Source: CAIVVT01 sp963757265
GTDB lineage: Bacteria > Acidobacteriota > Terriglobia > Bryobacterales > Bryobacteraceae
Reading direction: 5' to 3'
NCBI GenBank assembly: GCA_963757265.1
Contig: CAVWRA010000006.1
Location: forward strand, 1,550,001 to 1,614,000
DNA: 64,000 bases
Position 1 is the first letter of the stretch. Each line of letters starts with the position of its first letter. The position numbers and the translations under genes are program-made. A model generated the notes under the pieces. The model had not been told where the DNA came from. It was given only the letters and a program-made list of their open reading frames with translations, and did no database searches. Below, piece by piece: positions 34,884 to 43,643 of this stretch.

Positions 34884-35072
34884 ATGTCAACGACGGCAAA
34901 GTACGCGAAGGACATACAGAAGACGCCGAAGTACGCAGTGCGTCACCGCAACCGTTGCCTGCGCTGCGGCCGCCCGCGGGGCTACCTGCGCAAGTTCAAG
35001 TTATGCCGCATCTGTTTCCGGCAACTGGCCCTGCTGGGCGAATTGCCCGGCGTGACGAAGTCGAGCTGGTAA
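34884..35072 (+). CDS. rpsN: 30S ribosomal protein S14, zinc-binding type
   Basis: 62 aa, the short type Z form with two CxxC pairs (NRCLRCGRPRGYLR and FKLCRICFRQLA) that bind zinc. C-terminus LPGVTKSSW is canonical. The zinc-free paralogue, where it exists, is usually induced in zinc shortage; none is in this window. Confidence 0.97.
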   Translation: MSTTAKYAKDIQKTPKYAVRHRNRCLRCGRPRGYLRKFKLCRICFRQLALLGELPGVTKSSW

Positions 35073-35121
35073 GGGCCGTGAAGGCGAATCATGGAGAAAG
35101 GAAGCGCGAAGGAGGAGAACA

Positions 35122-35517
35122 ATGATTTCTGACCCCATCGCAGACATGCTCACACGCGTCCGGAACGCCCTGAAGGCGCGCTTCCAGAAGGTCGATGTGC
35201 CGGCCTCGAAGCTGAAGACCGAGATCGCGCGAATTCTCAAGGATGAAGGCTACATCCTCAACTACAAGATCGTCGATGAGAACAATCACAAGGCGATCCG
35301 CGTGTACCTCAAGTACACGCCGGCCAACCAGCCGGTGATTTCGCACATCGAGCGGGTTTCCCGCCCCGGTTGCCGGGTTTATGTCGGTTCCACCGATATC
35401 CCCAAGGTTCTCGGTGGGCTGGGAGTTAATATTCTGACCACGCCGAAAGGCGTGATGACGGGCAAGAGCGCCCGCAAGGAGGGTGTCGGCGGCGAGTTGC
35501 TGTGCCAGGTCTGGTAG
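35122..35517 (+). CDS. rpsH: 30S ribosomal protein S8
   Basis: 131 aa. MISDPIADMLTRVRNALKAR, ILKDEGYILNYKIVDENNHK, and the conserved TPKGVMTGKSARKEGVGGEL at the C-terminus. Central-domain 16S binder and, in E. coli, the spc translational repressor. SD AAGGAGGAG is very strong. Confidence 0.98.
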   Translation: MISDPIADMLTRVRNALKARFQKVDVPASKLKTEIARILKDEGYILNYKIVDENNHKAIRVYLKYTPANQPVISHIERVSRPGCRVYVGSTDIPKVLGGLGVNILTTPKGVMTGKSARKEGVGGELLCQVW

Positions 35518-35609
35518 GACCCGCATTGCGGCGCGCAGCGCGACCCATTCCCGTCTGGAAATGTCACAGGCCAGCGGGGCCTGGAAAGCGGACTGGAGAA
35601 GTTCAGAAG

Positions 35610-36149
35610 ATGTCACGAGTAGGCAAGAAACCGATTCCGCTGCCCGCCGGTGTGAAGATCACCGTCGGGGAGCAGCTTCTGGTCGAGGGACCGAAGGGCA
35701 GGCTGACGGTTCCGATTCCACATGGCGTGCGCGTGGAGAAGGTCGATTCGACGATGGAAATCAAGCGCGAAAACGATAGCTATCGCGCCTTGCATGGGCT
35801 GACACGCGCGCTGGCCGCGAACGCTGTCACCGGCGTGAGCACGGGCTTCACGCGCGAGTTGGACATCGTGGGAATCGGGTATCGCGCCGAGGTGAAGGGC
35901 AGCGTCATCAGCTTCACTCTGGGCTATTCGCACCTGATCGATTTCGCTCTGCCGAAAGGAGTCGAGTGCAAGATCGAAAAACTCACGCACCTCGTGCTCA
36001 GCGGCAACGACAAGCAGCAGCTCGGTCAGATCGTGGCTGACATTCGTGCCCTGCGTCCGCCGGAGCCTTACAAACAGAAGGGCATCCGCTACACCGGCGA
36101 AGTGGTGCGCAAGAAGGTCGGTAAGACCGGCGCGAGCGCCACCAAGTGA
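35610..36149 (+). CDS. rplF: 50S ribosomal protein L6
   Basis: 179 aa. MSRVGKKPIPLPAGVKITVG, then HGLTRALAANAVTGVSTGF and GYSHLIDFALPKGVECKIE, ending PYKQKGIRYTGEVVRKKVGK. ATG 35610 gives the standard N-terminus; the frame is open back to 35502 but that part belongs to the spacer. Confidence 0.98.
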   Translation: MSRVGKKPIPLPAGVKITVGEQLLVEGPKGRLTVPIPHGVRVEKVDSTMEIKRENDSYRALHGLTRALAANAVTGVSTGFTRELDIVGIGYRAEVKGSVISFTLGYSHLIDFALPKGVECKIEKLTHLVLSGNDKQQLGQIVADIRALRPPEPYKQKGIRYTGEVVRKKVGKTGASATK

Positions 36150-36168
36150 GGGGCGAGGAATCCGAGAT

Positions 36169-36528
36169 ATGAAACACACGGTTGACAAGAATTCCCGCCG
36201 GCTTCGGATTCACGTCCGCATCCGCCGGGCCGTCAAAGGGTCGGGCGATCGCCCGCGCCTGGCGATATTTCGCAGCTTGAAGCACATCTACGCGCAGATC
36301 ATCGACGATCGCTCCGGGCGCACCATCGTTGCCGCTTCGTCCAATGACAAGCAATCCACGATCATCGGCGGCAACCTCGCCGGCGCGAAGGCGATTGGCA
36401 AGCTGGTGGCCGAGCGGGCGATGGAGCATGGGATCAAGCAGGTAGTGTTCGATCGCGGCGGCTACCTGTACCACGGGCGGGTGAAGGCCCTGGCCGATGC
36501 CGCGCGGGAAGCCGGACTGGAGTTCTAA
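36169..36528 (+). CDS. rplR: 50S ribosomal protein L18
   Basis: 119 aa, binds 5S rRNA. RIHVRIRRAVKGSGDRPRLA, FRSLKHIYAQIIDDRSGRTI, VFDRGGYLYHGRVKALADAA, REAGLEF. ATG 36169 is chosen from the canonical start; longer frame upstream is a shadow of rplF. Confidence 0.97.
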   Translation: MKHTVDKNSRRLRIHVRIRRAVKGSGDRPRLAIFRSLKHIYAQIIDDRSGRTIVAASSNDKQSTIIGGNLAGAKAIGKLVAERAMEHGIKQVVFDRGGYLYHGRVKALADAAREAGLEF

Positions 36529-36532
36529 TATC

Positions 36533-37045
36533 ATGGCAGTCGTTCCGCGTAAGAGAATCGATCCGAAAACGTTCAACCTGAAGGAGCAGGTCGTCTCCAT
36601 CAACCGCGTCACCAAGGTTGTGAAGGGCGGCAAGAACCTCAGCTTCTCGGCGCTGGTTGTCGTCGGCGACCCGGAGCAGAAAGTCGTGGGATTTGGTTCC
36701 GGCAAGGCCAAGGAAGTTCCCGCGGCCATCAAGAAGGGCATTGAGGCCGCTAAGAAGAACCTGCGCCACGTCCACACCCTCGGCACCTCCATCCCGCACC
36801 AGGTGCTGGGCCGCTTCGGCGCCGGACTGGTCTTATTGAAGCCGGCCCCCGAGGGCACCGGCGTCATCGCCGGCGGCCCGGTGCGCGCGGTCATCACCGC
36901 GGCCGGGATCGGCAACGTGCTGACCAAGTCGATTGGGACGACGAACCCGCATAACGTGGTCAAGGCGACCATCGCCGCGCTCGACGAATTGCGCGACAAG
37001 GCGCAGGTAGCCGAACTGCGCGGCCTGACGCCGGAGAATCTCTAA
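36533..37045 (+). CDS. rpsE: 30S ribosomal protein S5
   Basis: 170 aa. LKEQVVSINRVTKVVKGGKN, FSALVVVGDPEQKVVGFGSG, KAKEVPAAIKKGIEAAKKNL, and VRAVITAAGIGNVLTKSIGT. Decoding fidelity and mRNA helicase. Four bases after rplR; start ATG 36533. Confidence 0.97.
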   Translation: MAVVPRKRIDPKTFNLKEQVVSINRVTKVVKGGKNLSFSALVVVGDPEQKVVGFGSGKAKEVPAAIKKGIEAAKKNLRHVHTLGTSIPHQVLGRFGAGLVLLKPAPEGTGVIAGGPVRAVITAAGIGNVLTKSIGTTNPHNVVKATIAALDELRDKAQVAELRGLTPENL

Positions 37046-37048
37046 CAT

Positions 37049-37237
37049 ATGACGCAGCAATCAACGATCAAAATCAAGCTGGCGGCCAGCCCGATCGGAG
37101 CCCCGGACAAGATCCGGCGCGTGGTGAAGGGGCTCGGTCTAAAGAAGGTGAATCAAGTGGTGGAGAAACCCGACACGCCGGGCTTCCGCGGCATGGTTAC
37201 CAAGGCGCCCCACCTGCTGAAGCTGGTAGTCGGGTAG
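37049..37237 (+). CDS. rpmD: 50S ribosomal protein L30
   Basis: 62 aa. IKIKLAASPIGAPDKIRRVV, KGLGLKKVNQVVEKPDTPGF and RGMVTKAPHLLKLVVG. Three bases after rpsE. Confidence 0.95.
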   Translation: MTQQSTIKIKLAASPIGAPDKIRRVVKGLGLKKVNQVVEKPDTPGFRGMVTKAPHLLKLVVG

Positions 37238-37268
37238 GACGGAAATCGAGACGGATAGAGAGCACAAG

Positions 37269-37856
37269 ATGGACCTCAGCAATCTCAAACCTCCGGCCGG
37301 CCAGGTGAAGATCCAGCGCCGCATCGGCCGCGGCATGGGCTCCGGCCGCGGTAAGTACTCGGGCCGTGGCCAGAAGGGCCAGAAGTCGATCAGCGGTTAT
37401 TCGGCCAGTCGCGGCTTCGAGGGCGGCCAGATGCCGCTGCACCGGCGGCTGCCGAAGCGCGGCTTTACGAACGCAATGTTCCGGAAGCATTTCGCCATCG
37501 TCAACGTGGCCGCTTTCGAGAAGCTCGACGGCGCATCCTTCACGCCGCAACAGTTGCTCGATCTGGGCGTCATCAACAAGCTCGGCGATGGCCTCAAGAT
37601 TCTGGCCAACGGCGAGTTGACCCGCAAGATTCACGTCGAAGCGCACTGTTTTTCAAAAGCGGCCGAGGAGAAAATCAAAGCCGCCGGCGGCAGCGTCGCC
37701 GTGATCGAGAAGAAGAAAACCGGCATCGCTATGGCGGATGAGGCGAAGAAGGGCAAGCGCGCTGCCGCGGTAAAGAAAAAGACCGCGAGCTCTTCCGCGG
37801 CTGCTCCGCAGGCGGCTGACAGCGCCGCGCCGGCTAAGCCGAAGAAGAGCAAATAG
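37269..37856 (+). CDS. rplO: 50S ribosomal protein L15 with Lys/Ala-rich tail
   Basis: 195 aa. Canonical N-terminus MDLSNLKPPAGQVK, the Gly-rich GRGMGSGRGKYSGRGQKGQK and GFEGGQMPLHRRLPKRGF. The fold ends near residue 155; about 40 residues follow that are Lys/Ala rich (KKGKRAAAVKKKTASSSAAA, PAKPKKSK). L15 is usually 145-150 aa. Confidence 0.96.
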   Translation: MDLSNLKPPAGQVKIQRRIGRGMGSGRGKYSGRGQKGQKSISGYSASRGFEGGQMPLHRRLPKRGFTNAMFRKHFAIVNVAAFEKLDGASFTPQQLLDLGVINKLGDGLKILANGELTRKIHVEAHCFSKAAEEKIKAAGGSVAVIEKKKTGIAMADEAKKGKRAAAVKKKTASSSAAAPQAADSAAPAKPKKSK

Positions 37857-37924
37857 CTGATGAGGAGACGGAGAAGAGCGAGTTAGTCTCTTCGCTTGGG
37901 GAAAAGGCGGCGGATGGAAAGCCC

Positions 37925-39331
37925 ATGCAGAAATTCTTCGAAGCTCTGGCGAATGTCTTCAAGGTATCCGAACTTCGGAACCGCGTTCTGTTCACGTTGG
38001 GTCTGCTAGCCGTCTACCGGCTGGGCGCCTCCGTGCCGATTCCCGGCGTGGACGCGATCCGTTTCGAGGAGTTCGTCAACCGCAGCGCCGGCAGCCTGTT
38101 CGGCTTCCTCGATATGTTCAGCGGCGGCCAGTTCCGCCGCCTGACGGTTTTCGCCCTGGGCATCATGCCCTATATCACGGCTTCCATCGTCCTGCAGTTG
38201 TTGACCGTCGTCGTCCCCACCCTTGAGAAGCTGCAGAAGGAAGGCGAACTCGGCCGGCGCAAGATCACCCAATGGACCCGCTATCTGACCATCGGACTGT
38301 CGCTGATGCAATCGATGTTCATCGCCACCGCGCTGCAGAGGCAAGGCAATTTCGTTCTCAACCCCGGTATCGCTTTTGTGCTGCAAACGATGCTGACGCT
38401 CACCGCGGGTACGGCCTTCATCATGTGGCTGGGCGAGCAGATCACCGAGCGCGGCATCGGCAACGGCATGTCGCTGATCATCTTCGCCGGCATCGTGGCC
38501 GGCCTGCCCGCCGCCGTCGCGCAGATTTACCGCAATACTTTCGTGACCGGCCAATGGCACCCGCTGCAGATGATCCTCATCCTGGCGGCCATGGTGTTGG
38601 TGGTGGCATTTATCGTGCTGGTCGAGCGCGGCGAGCGCCGCATCCCGGTGCAATACGCCAAGCGCGTTGTAGGCCGCAGGATGCTGGGCGGGCAGTCTAC
38701 CCACATGCCCTTGAAGGTCAACGCCGGCGGCGTCATCCCGGTCATCTTCGCATCGTCGCTGCTGGCTTTCCCGATGACATTACTGAATGTGCCGGCCCTG
38801 GCCAATAACAGTTGGATCTCCAGCACGCTGCGGTCGATGGGCTACGGCGAGCCGCTGTATGTGCTGCTGTTCATCGTGCTGATCGTCTTTTTCTCATTCT
38901 TCTACGTGTCGATCATCTTCAATCCCAACGAGGCGGCCGACAACATGCGCCGCTACGGCGGGTTCATTCCGGGCATCCGTCCGGGCAAGAACACCGCCGA
39001 CTACATGAACGCCATCCTCAGCCGCATCACTGTGGTGGGCGGGCTGTATCTTTCCTTGCTGGCCATCATTCCGCAGATCATGATCAGCGGCATCAAGCTG
39101 CAGCACCTGCCGCCCGCGATGCTGGGCAATTGGATCGACGGCCATTTCCCGCGTTTCCTGCTGGACGGGCTGGGGGTGACGTTTTACTTCGGTGGAACCT
39201 CGCTGCTGATCGTGGTCGGCGTGGCGATGGACACCGTCAACCAGGTCGAGGCGCAGTTGATCATGCGCCATTACGAAGGGTTTACGCCGCGTTCGGGACG
39301 CATTCGGGGCCGTCGCAGCGCCTCAGCCTGA
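37925..39331 (+). CDS. secY: Preprotein translocase subunit SecY
   Basis: 468 aa with ten TM helices. Starts MQKFFEALANVFKVSELRNR; FALGIMPYITASIVLQLLTV, GIGNGMSLIIFAGIVAGLP, the cytoplasmic loop KRVVGRRMLGGQSTHMPLKV and PGKNTADYMNAILSRITVVG are SecY hallmarks. Forms the SecYEG channel. Slightly longer than the 430-440 norm. A 107-aa frame begins on its stop codon (TGATG); see the spacer entry. Confidence 0.98.
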   Translation: MQKFFEALANVFKVSELRNRVLFTLGLLAVYRLGASVPIPGVDAIRFEEFVNRSAGSLFGFLDMFSGGQFRRLTVFALGIMPYITASIVLQLLTVVVPTLEKLQKEGELGRRKITQWTRYLTIGLSLMQSMFIATALQRQGNFVLNPGIAFVLQTMLTLTAGTAFIMWLGEQITERGIGNGMSLIIFAGIVAGLPAAVAQIYRNTFVTGQWHPLQMILILAAMVLVVAFIVLVERGERRIPVQYAKRVVGRRMLGGQSTHMPLKVNAGGVIPVIFASSLLAFPMTLLNVPALANNSWISSTLRSMGYGEPLYVLLFIVLIVFFSFFYVSIIFNPNEAADNMRRYGGFIPGIRPGKNTADYMNAILSRITVVGGLYLSLLAIIPQIMISGIKLQHLPPAMLGNWIDGHFPRFLLDGLGVTFYFGGTSLLIVVGVAMDTVNQVEAQLIMRHYEGFTPRSGRIRGRRSASA

Positions 39332-39768
39332 TGCTGAGAACACTTGGAGCGCGACGGGGTCAAAGTTGTCTGGCCGGGACTGAGTCCGGGGGGCTCGTGG
39401 TAGACGAACACCGGGCGGGAGTAATACAAGGGTATGTCCGCGCCGGCCGGTCGCTGCGCAATGGCGATCTCCGCGCGGTGGGGCCGCGGCTGGCGGTCGA
39501 GGCGCCGCGGTTGGGGTTCGGCCGGTTGGTGATCCAGTTGGGAGTAGATTACAATAAAGTTATAAGTCGGATTGCGGGTCGCCGGCAGCATCCGCGCTGC
39601 AGCGCCCTAGACGATTTGGCCGCCACCCCACCAGAACGTGCCCGGGAGTTGTGATCGTCCAGCGGAAACGCTTGTGGTTTGCAGTGCTGTGCGGGGGTGC
39701 GAAGTGGATGACCGAGATGCGAGCCCGGCGCAGAGCTGGGGCCGGATCCGTGGCTGATTGGTTTTGGA
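39332..39768 (+). promoter_or_regulatory. Spacer between secY and map with an internal promoter; adk absent
   Basis: In many bacteria adk lies here; no adenylate kinase motif (GxPGxGKGT) is in any frame. A possible promoter is TTGGTG at 39526-39531, 18-bp spacer, TACAAT at 39550-39555. The local dip in GC around 39540-39575 supports it. A 107-aa frame from 39331 to 39654 (MLRTLGARRGQSCLAG...) overlaps the secY stop, but its composition is not convincing as protein. Confidence 0.45.
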
Positions 39769-40539
39769 ATGATAGTTCGCAAAAGCCCTGCTGAATTGGA
39801 AAAGATGCGCAAAGCAGGCCTGCTGGTATGGAAAATTCTGCAGGAACTGGCGGGGCTGGTTCGGGAGGGCGTGACGACATTTGACCTGGAGCAATCCGCG
39901 GATCGGATGATTTCCGGCGCGGGAGCCAGGCCGGCGTTCAAGGGTTATTATGTGCCGGCGGCCGGCGGCAAGTACCCTTTCGTGCTGTGTACTTCGGTCA
40001 ACAACGAAGTGGTGCACGGCATGCCGTCGCCCAAGCGCGCGCTGGTGAGGGGGGATATTGTTTCGATCGATACGGGAGTGCAGTTGGACGGCTACTTTGG
40101 GGATTCGGCTGTGACGATCGCCGTCGGCGAGATCAATGGGCAGGTGCAGAAGCTGCTCGAAGTGACGCGGACGGCGCTGGAATTGGCGATTGAACAGATG
40201 CGGCCGGGCAACCGCTTGTTTGATGTTTGCGGCGCCGTGGAAAGGCACGTCACTTCGAACGGGTTCTCGATCGTGCGCGAGTATGTCGGACATGGGATCG
40301 GGACGTCGCTGCATGAGGAACCGCAGGTACCCAACTATGTGGACCCGCGCAATGAGAATCCGCGCCTGAAAGAGGGCATGGTTCTGGCGATTGAGCCGAT
40401 GGTGAACGCCGGGCGGCCGGAGACTCAGGTTCTGGCCGACCATTGGACGGCGGTGACCCGGGATGGCAGCTATTCGGCGCACTTTGAACACGTCGTGGCT
40501 GTCACCGGCGATGGGCCTTGGGTACTGACCCGGCCGTGA
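39769..40539 (+). CDS. map: Methionine aminopeptidase, type I
   Basis: 256 aa. Removes the initiator Met from new proteins. Metal ligands are visible: Asp in VSIDTGVQLDG, Asp in GYFGDSAVT, His in VGHGIGTSLHEEP, Glu in AIEPMVNAG and Glu in AHFEHVVAV. The substrate His (NNEVVHGMPS) is present. Lies between secY and infA as in many bacteria. Confidence 0.96.
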   Translation: MIVRKSPAELEKMRKAGLLVWKILQELAGLVREGVTTFDLEQSADRMISGAGARPAFKGYYVPAAGGKYPFVLCTSVNNEVVHGMPSPKRALVRGDIVSIDTGVQLDGYFGDSAVTIAVGEINGQVQKLLEVTRTALELAIEQMRPGNRLFDVCGAVERHVTSNGFSIVREYVGHGIGTSLHEEPQVPNYVDPRNENPRLKEGMVLAIEPMVNAGRPETQVLADHWTAVTRDGSYSAHFEHVVAVTGDGPWVLTRP

Positions 40540-40569
40540 GGCCGGCGGGGAACGGCCGGAGCTGAGGCG

Positions 40570-40791
40570 ATGCCGGGAGATCGTGAGCCGGTGCGGGCCG
40601 TGGTGGTCGAGATTCTTCCGAGTCTGGCCTACCGGTTGGAAGTGGAAGGAAGCCGGGCTGAGGTGATCGCCCACCCGGCCGGGGCGGCTGGAAAGAACTT
40701 TGTCCGGCTGCGTTTGAGGGATGTCGTTCTGGTGGAGCTATCCGCCGAGGATCCCGGACGCGGCCGGGTCGTGCGAGTGTTGCAGAGTTGA
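40570..40791 (+). CDS. infA: Translation initiation factor IF-1, divergent
   Basis: 73-aa S1/OB-fold protein: VRAVVVEILPSLAYRLEVEG, AHPAGAAGKNFVRLRLRDVV, VELSAEDPGRGRVVRVL. The fold, the length and the position between map and rpmJ identify IF-1. The usual AHISGKMRKNFIRI is AHPAGAAGKNFVRL and many Lys/Arg of the rRNA-facing loop are changed. Whether this is the only IF-1 of the organism cannot be told here. Confidence 0.8.
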   Translation: MPGDREPVRAVVVEILPSLAYRLEVEGSRAEVIAHPAGAAGKNFVRLRLRDVVLVELSAEDPGRGRVVRVLQS

Positions 40792-40821
40792 GCGATTCGA
40801 GTTGTCAGGAAGGACACTTCG

Positions 40822-40935
40822 ATGAAAGTCAGGGCGTCGGTCAAAAAGATTTGTGACAAGTGCAAGATCGTCCACCGCCAGGGCGTGGTGCGGGTGATCT
40901 GCACCAACCCCAAGCACAAGCAACGGCAAGGGTAA
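40822..40935 (+). CDS. rpmJ: 50S ribosomal protein L36
   Basis: 37 aa: MKVRASVKKICDKCKIVHRQ followed by GVVRVICTNPKHKQRQG. Zinc ligands Cys11, Cys14, Cys27 and His32 fit the zinc-binding form. SD AGGAAGGA precedes ATG by about seven bases. 13 bp before rpsM. Confidence 0.97.
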   Translation: MKVRASVKKICDKCKIVHRQGVVRVICTNPKHKQRQG

Positions 40936-40948
40936 GAGAGGGAATCCG

Positions 40949-41329
40949 ATGGCGCGCATTGCAGGTGTGGATCTTCCGGCTCGCAAACGGGCCGAGATCG
41001 GTCTGACATACATTTACGGAATCGGCCGCACGCGGGCCAAGTCGATCTTGTTCCGCTCGGGGATCAACCCCGATACGAAGGTGGCGGATCTCACCGAGGA
41101 AGAAGTGAGCAAGATCCGGCAGATCCTGGAAGAAGAAGGCGCGGTGGAAGGCGATCTGCGCAAGGAACTTTCGATGAACATCAAACGGCTCATCGAAATG
41201 GGTTCCTACCGCGGCCTGCGGCATCGCCGCGGCCTGCCGGTGCGGGGGCAGCGCACGCACACCAACTCGCGCACCCGCAAAGGTCCGCGCCGCGGGACCG
41301 TGGCCAACAAGAAAAAGGCCGGCAAGTAA
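40949..41329 (+). CDS. rpsM: 30S ribosomal protein S13
   Basis: 126 aa. MARIAGVDLPARKRAEIGLT, YIYGIGRTRAKSILF, the SYRGLRHRRGLPVRGQRTHT motif and the basic C-terminal tail that touches P-site tRNA. Normal length. Confidence 0.98.
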   Translation: MARIAGVDLPARKRAEIGLTYIYGIGRTRAKSILFRSGINPDTKVADLTEEEVSKIRQILEEEGAVEGDLRKELSMNIKRLIEMGSYRGLRHRRGLPVRGQRTHTNSRTRKGPRRGTVANKKKAGK

Positions 41330-41353
41330 TCCAGCGTCTGAAGGGAATTCGAC

Positions 41354-41764
41354 ATGGCAAAAGCACCGGCCAAGAGCACCAAGAAGAAGACCTTCAAGAA
41401 GAAGGAAAAGAAGAATGTCCCCGTCGGGCTGGTCCACGTCCAGGCGACATTCAACAACACCATCATCACGATTACGGATCCGCTGGGGAACGTTTTGAGC
41501 TGGTCCAGTTCCGGCTCCCTCGGTTTCCGCGGCTCGCGCAAGGGCACCCCTTTCGCCGCCCAGCAGGCTGCTCTCACGGCGGCCACTAAGGCCAAGGAAG
41601 CGGCGGGGCTGCGCCAGGTGGACGTTCGGGTGGAGGGCCCGGGCTCGGGCCGCGAGTCGGCGATTCGCGCCCTCGCCACGGCCGGAATCGAAGTGCGGAC
41701 CATCCGCGACGTCACGCCGATTCCGCACAACGGCTGTCGCCCGCCCAAGCGCCGCCGCGTCTGA
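41354..41764 (+). CDS. rpsK: 30S ribosomal protein S11
   Basis: 136 aa. VHVQATFNNTIITITDPLGN, WSSSGSLGFRGSRKGTPFAA, VEGPGSGRESAIRALATAGI and TPIPHNGCRPPKRRRV. Platform protein of 30S. The N-terminal Lys-rich segment (KSTKKKTFKKKEKKN) is longer than in E. coli but common in other phyla. Confidence 0.98.
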   Translation: MAKAPAKSTKKKTFKKKEKKNVPVGLVHVQATFNNTIITITDPLGNVLSWSSSGSLGFRGSRKGTPFAAQQAALTAATKAKEAAGLRQVDVRVEGPGSGRESAIRALATAGIEVRTIRDVTPIPHNGCRPPKRRRV

Positions 41765-41924
41765 TCTGCGAGTTTCGCCGGAGCCCGCCATGGCGGTTCC
41801 GGCATCCCGGTCTGGTGAGCAGCGCCGGATCGGGCTGTGGCAAGCAGGAAGAAGGCCGCTCCCGCGGCTGTAAACTGCACCTCGGAGCCGTCCTCCCGGG
41901 CGGCCGGTAGTGAAGGAGGTTGGA

Positions 41925-42557
41925 TTGGCACGTTACATCGGCCCGGTTTGCCGGCTGTGCCGGCGCGAGGGCATGAAGTTATTTCTGAAAGGCGCGCGCT
42001 GCTCGAGCGACAAGTGCGCGATCGAGAAACGCAATTTCCCCCCGGGGCAGCATGGCAAGGACCGCAAGCCCAAGATCGTGGGCTACGGTCTGCAGTTGCG
42101 TGAGAAGCAGAAGGCCAAGCGCTACTACAGCCTGTCCGAGGTTCAGTTCCGCAACCTGTTCGAGAAGGCCACCCGCCAGAAGGGCGTCACCGGCGAGAAT
42201 TTGCTGGGCATGCTGGAGCGGCGGCTGGACAACATCCTCCATCGCATCGGATTCGGCGCCAGCCGCGCTATGGCTCGCCAGTTGGTGCGCCACGGCCATG
42301 TCGCCGTGAACGGGCGGAAAGTCAACATCCCTTCCTACATCGTGCGTCCCAACGATGTCGTCGAAATCCGTCCCAACAGCCGCACTAACGCCGCGGTCAC
42401 GGGTTCGCTGGACGCCACTGCTCATTTGCCGGCGCCGAATTGGATCGAAGTGGATCGCGAGAACTTGAAAGCTCGTATCCTCGCCCATCCGAAACGTGCG
42501 GACCTCGTGCAGATCAAGTTGGATGAGCAACTGATCGTCGAGCTGTACTCGAAGTAA
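41925..42557 (+). CDS. rpsD: 30S ribosomal protein S4
   Basis: 210 aa. Start set to TTG 41925: GAAGGAGG at 41912-41919 lies six bases before it and the product begins MARYIGPVCRLCRREG as S4 should; the GTG at 41910 overlaps the SD itself. The N-terminal zinc site keeps CRLC and CSSDKC. S4 domain with RLDNILHRIGFGASRAMARQ and NGRKVNIPSYIVRPNDVVEI. Primary 16S binder and, in several bacteria, repressor of the alpha operon. Confidence 0.95.
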   Translation: MARYIGPVCRLCRREGMKLFLKGARCSSDKCAIEKRNFPPGQHGKDRKPKIVGYGLQLREKQKAKRYYSLSEVQFRNLFEKATRQKGVTGENLLGMLERRLDNILHRIGFGASRAMARQLVRHGHVAVNGRKVNIPSYIVRPNDVVEIRPNSRTNAAVTGSLDATAHLPAPNWIEVDRENLKARILAHPKRADLVQIKLDEQLIVELYSK

Positions 42558-42568
42558 AGGAGCGAGCG

Positions 42569-43603
42569 ATGTTCAAAGGATTCCAGAAGCCCAAACGGCT
42601 GGTGGCCAATACCGAAACTTTGACCGACCGGTATGGCATGTTCACCGCGCAGCCGTTCGAGCGCGGTTTCGGGACGACAATCGGGAATGCCCTGCGGCGA
42701 ATCCTGCTCAGCTCCATCGAAGGCGCGGCCATTACCGCCGTTCGCATCGACGGAGTGGAGCATGAGTTCAGTCCCATTCCCGGCGTGGTGGAAGACGCCA
42801 CGGATATTATCCTCAACCTCAAACAGATTCCGTTCAAGATGGCGGACGAGGGGATGAAGACCCTCAACCTGCGGGTTGACCAGGCCTGCGAGGTGACCAG
42901 CGGCATGATCGAATCAGGCCCGGATGTCGAGGTGCTGGACCGCAACCTGCACATCGCCACCGTTTCCACCGGCGGCAGCCTGGCCATCGAAATGCGCCTG
43001 AAGCAGGGCCGCGGCTACGTCAGCCGCGATCGCAACTTCGACGACGATCTCCCGCTGGGCTACATCCCCATCGATTCGGTCCATTCCCCGGTGCGCAAAG
43101 TGAAATATACCGTCGAGGCGGCGCGGCTGGGCCAGATGACCGATTACGACAAGCTGGTCCTCGAAGTCTGGACCAACGGCGCGGTCTCCCCCCAGGACTC
43201 GGTCGGCATGGCCTCCAAGCTCCTGAAGGACCACATGTCCATTTTCATCAACTTCGAGGAAACCCCCGAAACGGCCGAGGAGCCTGTCGAGCGCGTCACC
43301 ACCCAGATGTACGAGGTGCTGAACCGCTCGGTGGAGGAGCTCGAGCTCAGCGTCCGCTCCTATAACTGCTTGAAAAACGCCAACATCCAGAGCATTGGCG
43401 ACCTGGTGCAGAAAAGCGAGTCCGAAATGCTGCGCACCAAGAACTTCGGCCGCAAGTCGCTCAATGAAATCAAGGAGATCCTGTCCGGTCTGGGCCTCTC
43501 CTTCGGCATGAAGATCGACGCCCAGGGACGGCTCATCAGCTCCAGCGGGCAGCCCGTTGTTCCAGGGTCCGGCGAGGTGGAGAGCCCCGAGGCGGGCGGT
43601 TGA
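42569..43603 (+). CDS. rpoA: RNA polymerase alpha subunit
   Basis: 344 aa. N-terminal dimerisation domain (FEGFGTTIGNALRRILL-like EPFERGFGTTIGNALRRILL with SSIEGAAITAVRIDGV) and a C-terminal UP-element/activator domain after residue 250 (VEELELSVRSYNCLKNANIQ, LRTKNFGRKSLNEIKEIL). The tail of about 25 residues (SSGQPVVPGSGEVESPEAGG) is flexible. Eleven bases after rpsD. Confidence 0.98.
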   Translation: MFKGFQKPKRLVANTETLTDRYGMFTAQPFERGFGTTIGNALRRILLSSIEGAAITAVRIDGVEHEFSPIPGVVEDATDIILNLKQIPFKMADEGMKTLNLRVDQACEVTSGMIESGPDVEVLDRNLHIATVSTGGSLAIEMRLKQGRGYVSRDRNFDDDLPLGYIPIDSVHSPVRKVKYTVEAARLGQMTDYDKLVLEVWTNGAVSPQDSVGMASKLLKDHMSIFINFEETPETAEEPVERVTTQMYEVLNRSVEELELSVRSYNCLKNANIQSIGDLVQKSESEMLRTKNFGRKSLNEIKEILSGLGLSFGMKIDAQGRLISSSGQPVVPGSGEVESPEAGG

Positions 43604-43643
43604 TTGCGGGGCTCTGGGTCCCGGTTCAGGAGAGGAATCGATC

